Assembly: GCA_963823165.1 (NCBI GenBank) | Contig: CAWGKV010000014.1 | Location: 1 to 64,000, forward strand | DNA from: Roseiarcus sp963823165 | Lineage (GTDB): Bacteria; Pseudomonadota; Alphaproteobacteria; Rhizobiales; Beijerinckiaceae | DNA: 64,000 nt | Reading direction: 5' to 3' | Shown here: positions 34,843 to 42,591 of the stretch, in pieces | Position numbering within the stretch: the first letter of the stretch is position 1 | Layout: each line of letters starts with the position of its first letter | Made by a program: the position numbers and the translations under genes | The notes under the pieces: generated by a model | What the model saw: the letters and a program-made list of their open reading frames with translations, nothing else | The model's database searches: none | Told to the model about the DNA's origin: nothing

Positions 34843-35752
34843 CTTCGGAAAGTCGAGCCCCATCGCCCGGTAGCGCTCCGGGTCGTCGAGCCAGTTCTCG
34901 CGCACCTTCACATGCAAAAAGAGATGGACGATCGCGCCGTGCGCCTCAGAAATGTCCTTGCGCGCCGCCGTGCCGATCGCCTTGATCGTCCGTCCGCCCT
35001 CCCCGATCACGATCTTGCGGTGGCTCTCCCGGGTGACGAACACGGTCTGCTCGATGCGCGCCTCGCCATTGGGCAAATCCTTCCAGCTGTCGGTTTCGAC
35101 GGTCGCCTGATAGGGCAGTTCGTCGTGCAGCCGTTCGAACAGTTTTTCGCGGGTGATCTCGGCGGCGAGCGAGCGGATCGGCGCTTCGGTGATCTGGTCC
35201 TCGGGATAGAGCCAGGGCCCTTCCGGCGAGACGGCGGCCAGACGCTCGACCAGCCGGTCGAGTCCGTCGCCGGTCGCGGCGCTGATCATGAAGGTCTCGT
35301 CGAAGGCGAGCGCCTCGTTGAGCCGCGCCGCGAGCGCGAGCAGCTTGGGGCGCTCAACGAGGTCGATCTTGTTGAGCAGCAAGACCTTCGGTTTCTTGCT
35401 GTTCGCCAGCGTCGTCAGGATCGCGGCGGTCTCGTCGCTCAGCGCTCGGCGCCGCCGCCTCCTTGCGCGCGTCGATCAAGAGCGCCAGCGCGTCCGCGTC
35501 CGCCGCCGCGCCCCAGGCCGAGGCGACCATCGCGCGGTCGAGCCGCCGCTTCGGCGCGAACAGGCCCGGCGTGTCGACGAGGACGATCTGCGCCTCGCCC
35601 TTCATCAGCACGCCCCGCACGGTCGAGCGGGTGGTTTGGGCCTTGCGCGTGACGATCGACACCTTTTCGCCGACGAGGGCGTTGATCAGCGTCGACTTGC
35701 CGGCGTTCGGCGCGCCGATGAGGGCGACGAAGCCGCAGCGGGTTGCGCTCAT
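34837..35752 (-). CDS. era: GTPase Era, coding sequence interrupted by a one-base frameshift
   Basis: From ATG 35752 the N-terminal GTPase half has GAPNAGKST (13-21), AQTTRSTVRG and DTPG. The frame is lost at 35441-35462 in a GC-rich run (CGGCGCCGCCGC). The rest, ALSDETAAILTTLANSKKPKV..., NKID and the C-terminal KH domain (VIGEGGRTIKAIG), is read in another frame to the stop at 34837. Total about 304 residues, normal for Era, which binds 16S rRNA during 30S assembly. Era is essential, so the break is most likely an error in the sequence. The ATG overlaps the rnc stop (ATGA). Confidence 0.88.
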
Positions 35753-36438
35753 GCGGCGGCCCATCGATCGAGGAAGGCCTGCGCGGCGGCCTGCTCGGCG
35801 GCGCGCTTCGAGTTCGCTTCGCCGGTTTCGGGCTCGAAGCCCGGCAGCACGACGCGCATGACAAATTGCGGCGCATGCGCCGGGCCGCTGCGCGCCACCT
35901 CCTCGTAACGCGGGGCGGCGAGCGAACGCGCCTGGGCCCATTCCTGCACCGCCGTCTTGGCGTCGCGCGCCGGCGAGGCGTCGGCGGTGAACCGGCCGCC
36001 CCAGGAACGCAGGATCAGCGCCCGCGCCGCCTCGAAGCCGCCGTCGACATAGACCGCGCCGATCAGCAATTCGCACACGTCGGAGAGGATCGCCGCCTTC
36101 TTGCGGCCCCCGCCCCTCGCTTCGCCCAAGCCCAGCACGACATGCGGGCCGACGTCCCACTCGACCGCGATCGCGGCGCAGGTTTCGCGGCGGACGAGCT
36201 TCGCGAGCCGCATCGAGAGCTCGCCCTCGCTCGCGTGGGGAAAGGAGCGATAGAGATGGTCGGCGACGACCACGCCGAGCACTCGGTCGCCGAGAAACTC
36301 GAGCCGCTGATAGGAGCGTCCGCCCGTCGCCTGGGCCGAGAGATGGGTCAACGCCAGGCGAGCGAGCTCCTGATCGCGGAAGCTGTAGCCGAGCCTCGCT
36401 TCGAGATCGGCAAACTCGACCTTCACGCGCTTGTTCAT
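35749..36438 (-). CDS. rnc: Ribonuclease III
   Basis: 229 residues. The RNase III signature RLEFLGDRVLG carries E47 and D51; LSDVCELLIGAVYVDGG supplies the second acidic pair. A C-terminal double-stranded RNA binding domain begins near 160 (DAKTAVQEWAQARS) and ends SKRAAEQAAAQAFLDRW. The enzyme processes rRNA and other duplex RNA. It sits between lepB and era as in most Alphaproteobacteria and overlaps era by 4 bp. Confidence 0.96.
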   Translation of the reverse strand: MNKRVKVEFADLEARLGYSFRDQELARLALTHLSAQATGGRSYQRLEFLGDRVLGVVVADHLYRSFPHASEGELSMRLAKLVRRETCAAIAVEWDVGPHVVLGLGEARGGGRKKAAILSDVCELLIGAVYVDGGFEAARALILRSWGGRFTADASPARDAKTAVQEWAQARSLAAPRYEEVARSGPAHAPQFVMRVVLPGFEPETGEANSKRAAEQAAAQAFLDRWAAA

Positions 36439-36462
36439 GAGACGACCGCGCCGCGCCTTCCT

Positions 36463-36520
36463 TCCCCGGCTCTGCTGAGGAAGGCGGCGCGTAGCCCCGA
36501 ACGGGGTGTGGCCAGCTTGG
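36463..36520. repeat. REP-like element between rnc and lepB
   Basis: CCTTCCCCGGCTCTGCTGAGGAAGG followed by CGGCGCG..GCCCCGAACGGGGTG is a degraded member of the same family as 45240-45290. It lies in the 187-bp gap of the lepB-rnc-era cluster. Confidence 0.55.
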
Positions 36521-36625
36521 TCAACCTCGGTCGGATTGCGCGAACGTCACCGCGAAGCCTCATCCAGCCATTCTTGCTTTCCGCACCCCATCGGGCCGCC
36601 CTGCCCGCTTCGAGTGGAAGAGACC

Positions 36626-37429
36626 TCAATGCACCCGCTGGAAGATGCGGTCCCAGCGCACGTCCCACGGCCACTTCCAGACCTCCCAGGCGGGCGTGTC
36701 CTCGCGGATCGAGAAGAAGATGATCTCGGCGCGCCCGATCAGGTTGACGAAGGGCACGTAGCCGACGCCGCCCTGGTCGGCGGCGAGACGCGAGTCGCTC
36801 GAATTGTCGCGGTTGTCGCCCATCATGAAGTAATGGCCGGGGGGCACCTCGTAGACGTTGGTGTTGTCGAAGGTGCCTTCGTCGCCGTCGATCTGGATGA
36901 TCCGGTGCTTGACGCCGTTCGGCAGCGTCTCGATGTACTGCGGCGCTTCCTCCGGCTTGCCGAAATGGTTGACCGTCGGATAGGCCGCGATCTGCTCGCG
37001 CGGACACTCCTGCCCGTTGATGAACAGCCGGCCGTGGATGACCTGGATCTTGTCGCCCGGCAGGCCGATCAGGCGCTTGATGTAATCCGTCGTTCCGTCG
37101 CTCGGCAGCTTGAACACGATGATGTCGCCGCGCTTCGGCTGCGAGGCGAAGATGCGGCCCGGAATCGCCTGCGGGGCGAGATCGAGGAAGCCGGGCAACG
37201 AGAAGTGCGAATAGCCGTAGGCGTATTTCGACACGAACAGGTAGTCGCCGACGAGCAGCGTCGGCACCAGCGAGCCCGAGGGGATGTTGAACGGTTGGAA
37301 GAGCAGCGTGCGGACGACGAGAGCGATCAGCAGCGCCTCGACGATGACCTTGACGGTCTCCCACCAGCCCTCTTCCTTCTTGACGGGCGTCGCGCCGGCT
37401 TCCGCCGGCTTCACGCTCTTTTCGCTCAT
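36626..37429 (-). CDS. lepB: Signal peptidase I
   Basis: 267 residues from ATG 37429; an in-frame GTG 9 bases further upstream is closer to AAGGG and is a possible alternative. One N-terminal membrane helix (about 25-45), the Ser motif IPSGSLVPTLLVGD with S53, the Lys motif YIKRLIGLPGD with K118, and GDNRDNSSDSR (box E). The usual M after the catalytic Ser is L here. The enzyme removes signal peptides of exported proteins at the inner membrane and is essential. First gene of the lepB-rnc-era cluster. Confidence 0.95.
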   Translation of the reverse strand: MSEKSVKPAEAGATPVKKEEGWWETVKVIVEALLIALVVRTLLFQPFNIPSGSLVPTLLVGDYLFVSKYAYGYSHFSLPGFLDLAPQAIPGRIFASQPKRGDIIVFKLPSDGTTDYIKRLIGLPGDKIQVIHGRLFINGQECPREQIAAYPTVNHFGKPEEAPQYIETLPNGVKHRIIQIDGDEGTFDNTNVYEVPPGHYFMMGDNRDNSSDSRLAADQGGVGYVPFVNLIGRAEIIFFSIREDTPAWEVWKWPWDVRWDRIFQRVH

Positions 37430-37613
37430 TTGCGTCACGACGCCCTTCCTGATGTTGTCGCGGATCCGCCCGGCGCCGTTTCCTATACAGACGCAATACG
37501 GCCCAGCCAAGCGCCGCGGCTCATGGCCCTCGAACTTGGCTGAACGATGGCTGCTCTCAAGACCTCATTCAAAAGCCCGCGAGGTCCGTGACACTTGAAA
37601 CACGCTCTTTGTC

Positions 37614-38582
37614 TCAAGGCAGGAGGACCAGCGAACCCGTCGTCTCGCGCGCCTCGAGCGCCCGATGCGCCTCGGAAGCCTCGGCGAGCGGCAGGCTGCG
37701 GCCGATGTGGACGGTCACGTCGCCGTTTCCGACCGCGCGGATGAGATCGCGCGCCATTTTCTCGTAGCGCGCCCGGTCGGAGATGAAGGTGAACAGGGTC
37801 GGCCTGGTGGCGAACAGCGAGCCCTTTCGGCCGAGCAGCCCGAGGTCGAAGCCCTCGATCCCGCCCGAAGCGGAGCCGAAGCTCGCGAACATGCCAAAGG
37901 CCCTGAGGCAGTCGAGAGACGCGGGAAAGGTCGCCTTGCCGACGCCGTCGTAGACGACCGCGCATTTCTGCCCCTTGGTGATCTCCTCGACGCGCTTGGC
38001 GAAGTCTTCCTCGCGGTAGAGGATCGTGTGCTGCGCCCCGGCCTTCTTGGCGATCTTGGCCTTTTCCGGCGAGCCGACGGTGCCGATCACCTTCGCGCCG
38101 AGCGCCCGGCCCCATTGGCAGAGGATCTGCCCGACGCCCCCGGCCGCCGCATGCACCAGAATCCAGTCCCCCTCCTTGACCCGATAGGTCTGCCGCAAAA
38201 GATATTGCGCGGTGAGGCCCTTGAGCATCATCGCAGCCGCCGTTTCATAGGAGATGGCGCGCGGCAGCTTGATGAGGAAGCGCGCCTCGATGTTGCGCTC
38301 CTCCGCGTAGGCGCCGTTCGACCCCGCATAGGCGACCCGGTCGCCCGGCTTGAGGTCCTTGACCCCGGGCCCGACCTGGACGACCTCGCCCGCGCCCTCC
38401 GCGCCCGGCGTGATGGGAAGCGGCATCGGATAGAAGCCGGTGCGGTGATAGACGTCGATGAAATTGACGCCGATGGCGTGCTGACGAAGGCGGACCTCGC
38501 CTTTGGCAGGCTTCGGCAGCTCGACTTCCTCGAGCTTCATGACCTCCGGCCCGCCCGTCTCATGGATGCGAATCGCGCGCAT
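37614..38582 (-). CDS. NADPH:quinone oxidoreductase (QOR, zinc-free MDR family)
   Basis: 322 residues of the medium-chain dehydrogenase/reductase fold. The N-terminal GroES-like half contains GVNFIDVYHRTGFYPMPLP, a hallmark of QOR. The NADPH-binding motif is VHAAAGGVGQILCQWG (about 144-159). No zinc cysteines. It reduces quinones by one or two electrons with NADPH. About 65 bp upstream lies a 2 x 28-bp direct repeat that may regulate it. Confidence 0.9.
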   Translation of the reverse strand: MRAIRIHETGGPEVMKLEEVELPKPAKGEVRLRQHAIGVNFIDVYHRTGFYPMPLPITPGAEGAGEVVQVGPGVKDLKPGDRVAYAGSNGAYAEERNIEARFLIKLPRAISYETAAAMMLKGLTAQYLLRQTYRVKEGDWILVHAAAGGVGQILCQWGRALGAKVIGTVGSPEKAKIAKKAGAQHTILYREEDFAKRVEEITKGQKCAVVYDGVGKATFPASLDCLRAFGMFASFGSASGGIEGFDLGLLGRKGSLFATRPTLFTFISDRARYEKMARDLIRAVGNGDVTVHIGRSLPLAEASEAHRALEARETTGSLVLLP

Positions 38583-38646
38583 TGGGCTTCCTCAAAATCC
38601 CGCTTCGAACGAGGATTGGCGCGGACCGCGGTTTTGCGCAAGAGAC

Positions 38647-38695
38647 TCTTGGCCAAATACATTCGCCAGGACATTCTTGGCCAAATACATTCGCC
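38647..38695. repeat. Two 21-bp direct repeats, 28-bp period, upstream of the quinone oxidoreductase
   Basis: TCTTGGCCAAATACATTCGCC occurs twice (38647-38667, 38675-38695). Each copy holds the palindrome TTGGCCAA. They lie 65-113 bp upstream of the qor start on the minus strand, where tandem operator sites would be expected. Confidence 0.65.
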
Positions 38696-38790
38696 CCGAG
38701 AAACCCCTCGCGCCCCTTGCGCCCTGAGCCTGCGCCCCGTATAGCAACCCGCACTCCGGAGCCGCCCGGAGTTGGCGGCTTACCAGCTTT

Positions 38791-38866
38791 GCGCCCATCG
38801 TCTAGCGGTCCAGGACGTCGCCCTTTCACGGCGAAAACGGGGGTTCGAGTCCCCCTGGGCGCGCCA
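38791..38866 (+). tRNA. tRNA-Glu (anticodon TTC), CCA encoded
   Basis: 76 nt. The acceptor stem GCGCCCA pairs with TGGGCGC; the D arm is GTCTAGCGGTCCAGGAC; the anticodon loop is CCTTTCACG, with TTC as anticodon; the T arm is GGGGGTTCGAGTCCCCC; then discriminator G and CCA. The 3' end is followed by about 3 kb of unfamiliar small genes, so it may have served as an island attachment site. Confidence 0.96.
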
Positions 38867-39020
38867 ATCAAATCAAAGTCTTAGCTGAAAGTCTGCCCGT
38901 CCTGTCCAATATCTGACCAATATACAGGCACGCATTCCGCCCTCGGGGCCATGCGTGCACCGGGAGAGGACTATTACAGCGACTGTCATCTTGCGGCTGG
39001 CCGAGATGGAGGCGTGCGCA

Positions 39021-39293
39021 TCAGGCCGCTTGCGAAGGTTCATCAGGGCGGCTTTGGTACGGGCGTCGCTCCCAATATTCCACCTCGCCGGCAGAGACGA
39101 ATTCGTCGTCGCCAAGATTCACAATGGCCACGAACGCGCCGTTGTCCGGGTTGAAGAGATAGCGAAAGTTTAGGACTTCGCCGTCCTGATTGAGCAAGTC
39201 GCTTTCCGCAACGCGAAGCTCGCAGCCCATCTGAATGAACAGCGAAAGGACCGACCTCACTTTCCAAAAGGTCGTGAGGCGTCGGGGCGGCAA
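39021..39293 (-). CDS. Hypothetical protein, second gene of a pair
   Basis: Up to 90 residues from TTG 39293; a GTG 36 bases downstream is also possible. The core LNQDGEVLNFRYLFNPDNGAF... VNLGDDEFVSAGEVEYWERR is acidic and ends in a compact helix. Not recognised. It follows the stop of the gene at 39297-39611 by 3 bp, so the two form an operon. A two-gene unit of small soluble proteins next to a tRNA resembles a toxin-antitoxin pair in size and layout only; no toxin motif is seen. Confidence 0.55.
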   Translation of the reverse strand: MPPRRLTTFWKVRSVLSLFIQMGCELRVAESDLLNQDGEVLNFRYLFNPDNGAFVAIVNLGDDEFVSAGEVEYWERRPYQSRPDEPSQAA

Positions 39294-39296
39294 TCG

Positions 39297-39611
39297 TCAG
39301 TTCGCCTCGGCGAAGCGAACCTCGCCGATCTTGATCCCTTGAGGCGGCGCAATCGAACGGTCTCGGCCCTTTAGATCAAAATGCGCCTGCTCGAACAGCT
39401 CCCGATATCGCTGCGGCGCGGCTGGAATAGCCGTCAAGGCCTCATGCCCGAGCGTATGGGCTGTGGCGAGATTCGCGACAAGGGCGCGCTCGAACGCCCG
39501 CGGCAAATTGGACGGCTTATCTGCGCGCGCAGCAATATCAAATTCGATGCCTTGAGCAACCCAGAGGTCGCCATCTTCGAAGATGACGACGTTGAGCTCG
39601 ATCGTGTCCAT
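39297..39611 (-). CDS. Hypothetical protein, first gene of a pair
   Basis: 104 residues from ATG 39611 with AGGG upstream. The N-terminal beta-rich part (MDTIELNVVIFEDGDLWVAQ) followed by ARADKPSNLPRAFERALVAN recalls the layout of HicB-like antitoxins, but the match is not strong enough to name it. The C-terminus (YRELFEQAHFDLKG) is helical. It is coupled to the gene at 39021-39293. Confidence 0.6.
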   Translation of the reverse strand: MDTIELNVVIFEDGDLWVAQGIEFDIAARADKPSNLPRAFERALVANLATAHTLGHEALTAIPAAPQRYRELFEQAHFDLKGRDRSIAPPQGIKIGEVRFAEAN

Positions 39612-39746
39612 GGCCCTATCCGTGCTGCATTGCTTAACATGGTCGACCCGAACGAATCATTAAGAAATTTGTTCCCTTTCTGTCCGGCCCAACAAAACGG
39701 CCGCAGGAGTCGCCCCGGCCGTTCTGCATCCGTTGAGGGCGTGTGC

Positions 39747-40193
39747 TCAGACAGCCGCGCCGACCGCCTTCATGGCCTGGTAACCGTGCCCCAGGCTCCG
39801 AAGAATGTCGTCTGCGGTTCCGCCCTCGTCCTCTTCTTCGATGTCATAGCAATGCTCGCAATCTGAAAGCTTGGCCAAGAACCCCGCGAAGGTCGTTGTC
39901 CGCGTGTTCGCGATCTTGAGCCAGATCGGGTGCAGTTCGTCATAGAGAGCCGTCACCCGCTTGTCGGCCTCCTTGTATGCCGCTCGCGCCATCGTGCGCG
40001 CCTCTGTGTACTTGTTCAGCGCCTCAAGAATCTCGGTAGCTCGAACCTTCGTCCGAACAAGCTCTATCGCGAACTGTGATCGCTTGGCTGATAACAACTC
40101 CTGAAGCTTAGCGTCGTCTAGCACCCATGCGGCGGTTTCCAAGCACGCTCTGTCGGCCTCGCAGTAATGATCGTCACGAATCGGCGCTGGCAA
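39747..40193 (-). CDS. Hypothetical helical protein, possible frameshift near its N-terminus
   Basis: 148 residues from TTG 40193, largely alpha-helical and charged (LQELLSAKRSQFAIELVRTK, EARTMARAAYKEADKRVTAL, then an acidic EEEDEGGTADDILRSLG). No family recognised. No ribosome binding site at this start. Just upstream, in another frame, SGLADLLITQFQLAEATLSN looks like the natural beginning of the same protein (to about 40262), so one more indel near 40187 is likely. Confidence 0.5.
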   Translation of the reverse strand: MPAPIRDDHYCEADRACLETAAWVLDDAKLQELLSAKRSQFAIELVRTKVRATEILEALNKYTEARTMARAAYKEADKRVTALYDELHPIWLKIANTRTTTFAGFLAKLSDCEHCYDIEEEDEGGTADDILRSLGHGYQAMKAVGAAV

Positions 40194-40280
40194 TCAGGAG
40201 TGGCGTTGCTTAAAGTCGCCTCGGCAAGCTGAAATTGTGTAATCAATAGATCAGCTAGCCCACTTATTTCACGATGACCT

Positions 40281-40532
40281 ATGTTTGGCCCTTTCTTGAT
40301 CGCGGTCGACCCCGACCTGAAGCGGCTGGTACGACGATTTGGCTCGTCGCCCGAAAACGCCAGCTTCAAGAGCCTGAACCTGATCTGGCTCAGCTGCGGC
40401 CCGGTCATGGCGATGAAGCGTATCGAGCAGGCGATGAGCTTCATCGAGCACGAATGGGAATTCGCCTGCAGGAAGCGGGCGCGGCGGCTCTGGATCGATA
40501 TCGGCCCGCACCGAATGGCCACTTACCGTTGA
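40281..40532 (+). CDS. Doubtful small hypothetical protein
   Basis: 83 residues (LIAVDPDLKRLVRRFG... RIEQAMSFIEHEWEFACRKR) with plausible helix composition but no ribosome binding site and no known family. It may be a fragment of a larger lost gene. Listed because it fills a gap with no other candidate. Confidence 0.28.
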   Translation: MFGPFLIAVDPDLKRLVRRFGSSPENASFKSLNLIWLSCGPVMAMKRIEQAMSFIEHEWEFACRKRARRLWIDIGPHRMATYR

Positions 40533-40789
40533 TATCTATCGCCTCGCCTCGACCGCGCCCATGAGGCTCAGCGCGAACCAAACCTATCCCCCGCCAGTTT
40601 GTGTCCTCGGTAGAAGCCGAGCCCGTGGAGGAGCGGGTTGTGCGGCCGCCCTTGGGCCGGTCCCGAGGCCTCACTCGATGCGGCTTCATGCCACGGCCAA
40701 GGACTGACGACGCTGGGCTAGGATCAGAGCGGGACGAGCCGGCTCGGCGCCCCTGTTGAGTGCACGCACGAAACTGCGAGGAGGTGCGC

Positions 40790-40999
40790 ATGGAGTGGAT
40801 CGTCAGGATCAGCGGCCAGAGAGATAATCGTGGGTGCGAACGGCACTACGACACGGAGTCCAATTTCATAAGCGGAGTGAAGGAACTTCTCGAAAACAGG
40901 TGGCAGCGGATCGTGTCGGCGACGCTTCCGAGCGGAGTCGTCCTCGACGAGGAGAAACTTCGCCAGGTAATCTCGACCCAAGCCGATGGAGGGGCGTGA
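40790..40999 (+). CDS. Small hypothetical protein, paralogue of the next gene
   Basis: 69 residues from ATG 40790, which is preceded by GAGGAGG at 5 bases, a very good ribosome site. It begins MEWIVRISGQ and ends IVSATLPSGVVLDEEKLRQV. The following gene has the same layout (MDWKLRF... LLSATDPNGNVLTVDEVRRL), so the pair arose by duplication. No known domain; a small alpha/beta fold is likely. The stop TGA directly abuts the next ATG. Confidence 0.7.
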   Translation: MEWIVRISGQRDNRGCERHYDTESNFISGVKELLENRWQRIVSATLPSGVVLDEEKLRQVISTQADGGA

Positions 41000-41206
41000 A
41001 TGGACTGGAAGCTCAGGTTTCGTAACTTGCGAACTGGGCGAGAAGTCGAGCGGATCTCCCGAGAAAGGGCCGAGCTCGTCAGCCAAGCGAGGGCGGTGGA
41101 TGGAGACATTTGGTCGGAGTTGCTGTCGGCCACTGACCCCAATGGAAACGTGCTGACGGTCGATGAAGTCCGAAGGCTGGTCGCAGCCCATCCGCCGGAC
41201 GGCTGA
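41000..41206 (+). CDS. Small hypothetical protein, paralogue of the preceding gene
   Basis: 68 residues starting at ATG 41000, with GGAGGGG upstream inside the previous gene. Shared pattern with its neighbour: M-[DE]-W-x-[LV]-R at the start and W-x2-[IL]-[LV]-S-A-T-x-P-x-G-x-V-L-x3-[EK]-[LV]-R-x-[LV] at the end. Function unknown; translation is coupled. Confidence 0.68.
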   Translation: MDWKLRFRNLRTGREVERISRERAELVSQARAVDGDIWSELLSATDPNGNVLTVDEVRRLVAAHPPDG

Positions 41207-41739
41207 GTGAAGCATCGAGGCCAGCCGCAGGACCAACCGCACCGCCGCCCTTCTCTGTCCACTCAGCGGCCGGCCACCCCGCGGGTTGCAAGCGGGGCAA
41301 CGTCCACAAGGCCCTCAAGGCGACAGGGGTTGCCTAAACGATGCCCGGCCGCGCGCGTCCGGCCATCTCCTGCGCGTCCTCGGGGCTCGTCAAGCGGATG
41401 GGCAACTTGCGTCACCGTCCTCGACAAGTGGGATACGAGGAAGGCGGGTGCTGCAAATCCTCGCAGACGGAGCACAGCGTTTGGTCATCTCGCTGCCTTG
41501 ACTCTCGTCTTGAACCTGTAATGCTGAAGGGCGTCGGTTGCGGTGGCGTCACCGGCTCGAATTATCCCAAAGGAGCGAGTTCCGTCGGGCGGTCTGTTCG
41601 CGGCTGACCAGGTTCTTTTCTCCGGGGCGGCCACGACGAAAAAGCCCTGAAGCAGGCCGCGGTCCAAGTCGAGACGGCGCATGAATCTTGGCGCGGACGG
41701 CGGCTGCTCTTGTCATCTTTCCAAAGGAGACAGGCGGGG
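41207..41739. other. Gap with no recognisable gene
   Basis: About 530 bp. Several short open frames exist on both strands, but none carries a motif or ribosome site. It holds the presumed promoter of the ABC transporter operon that starts at 41740 and may contain eroded coding sequence. Confidence 0.5.
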
Positions 41740-42591
41740 ATGAAGTGGTTCGCCGATGAGATAGCGCGTCGACCTTCCGCTCTCGTCGCCCTTGTCGTCA
41801 TCGCCGCCGTGGTGGCGGCCGCCATACTGGCGCCTTGGATCGCGCCCTTTCCGCCGGACGCCCAGCCTTTCGACGGCCTGTCGATGCAAGGCGCGCCTTT
41901 GCCGCCCGGGCCGAAATACTGGCTCGGCACCGATACGCTCGGGCGCGACCTTCTGTCCCGTCTGCTGTTCGGCGCCCGGACCTCGCTGGTCATCGGCCTC
42001 GTGGCGAACGGGGTTGCGGTCCTCATCGGGATGATCGTCGGCGTGGCGGCGGGTTATCTCGGCGGCTTCCTCGGCAATGCCATCATGCGCTTCACCGACC
42101 TGATGATGGCCTTTCCGGCGCTCCTGCTGGCGATCGTGCTCGCGGCCCTCCTGCGCCCGAGCCTCTGGATCGTTGCGATGGTGATCGCGCTGGTGAACTG
42201 GGTCCAGGTGGCGCGGATCGTCTTCACCGAGACGCGCGCGCTCGTGGAGCGCGATTTCATCCTTGCCGAGCGCTCGCTTGGGGCGGGACATGCGCGCATT
42301 CTCACGCTCCATATCGCCCCGCATCTCCTGCCGACCGCGATCGTCTGGGGGACGCTCGGCATCGCGACGACTGTGCTTCTCGAAGCGACCTTGTCGTTCC
42401 TCGGCGTCGGCGTTCAGCCCCCGCAGCCCTCCTGGGGAAACATCATCTACGAAAGCCAGAGCTACTTTCAGGCCGCGCCCTGGCTCGTCTTCATTCCGGG
42501 CGCGGTCATCCTGGCGACCGCGCTCTCTTTCAATCTCGTCGGCGACGCCTTGCGCGATCTGCTCGACCCGACCCAGCGCGGGCGCGGCTGA
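41740..42591 (+). CDS. ABC transporter permease, DppC/OppC type
   Basis: 283 residues from ATG 41740, with AAAGGAGA and GGCGGGG upstream. An N-terminal helix and the OppC-type segment WLGTDTLGRDLLSRLLFGARTSL are clear. The permease EAA-like loop is ERSLGAGHARILTLHIAPH, and the end is LSFNLVGDALRDLLDPTQ, as in all DppC proteins. It forms the membrane pore with the DppB-type partner. Its stop overlaps the next start (TGATG). Confidence 0.92.
   Translation: MKWFADEIARRPSALVALVVIAAVVAAAILAPWIAPFPPDAQPFDGLSMQGAPLPPGPKYWLGTDTLGRDLLSRLLFGARTSLVIGLVANGVAVLIGMIVGVAAGYLGGFLGNAIMRFTDLMMAFPALLLAIVLAALLRPSLWIVAMVIALVNWVQVARIVFTETRALVERDFILAERSLGAGHARILTLHIAPHLLPTAIVWGTLGIATTVLLEATLSFLGVGVQPPQPSWGNIIYESQSYFQAAPWLVFIPGAVILATALSFNLVGDALRDLLDPTQRGRG

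Noticed and set aside
41263..41682. Possible eroded signalling-domain gene before the ABC operon
   Set aside because: A few suggestive residues only; no continuous motif in any frame.
38791..41739. A second copy of the tRNA-Glu 3' end as an attachment-site proof
   Set aside because: No repeat of the T-arm and acceptor sequence was found down to 41.7 kb.
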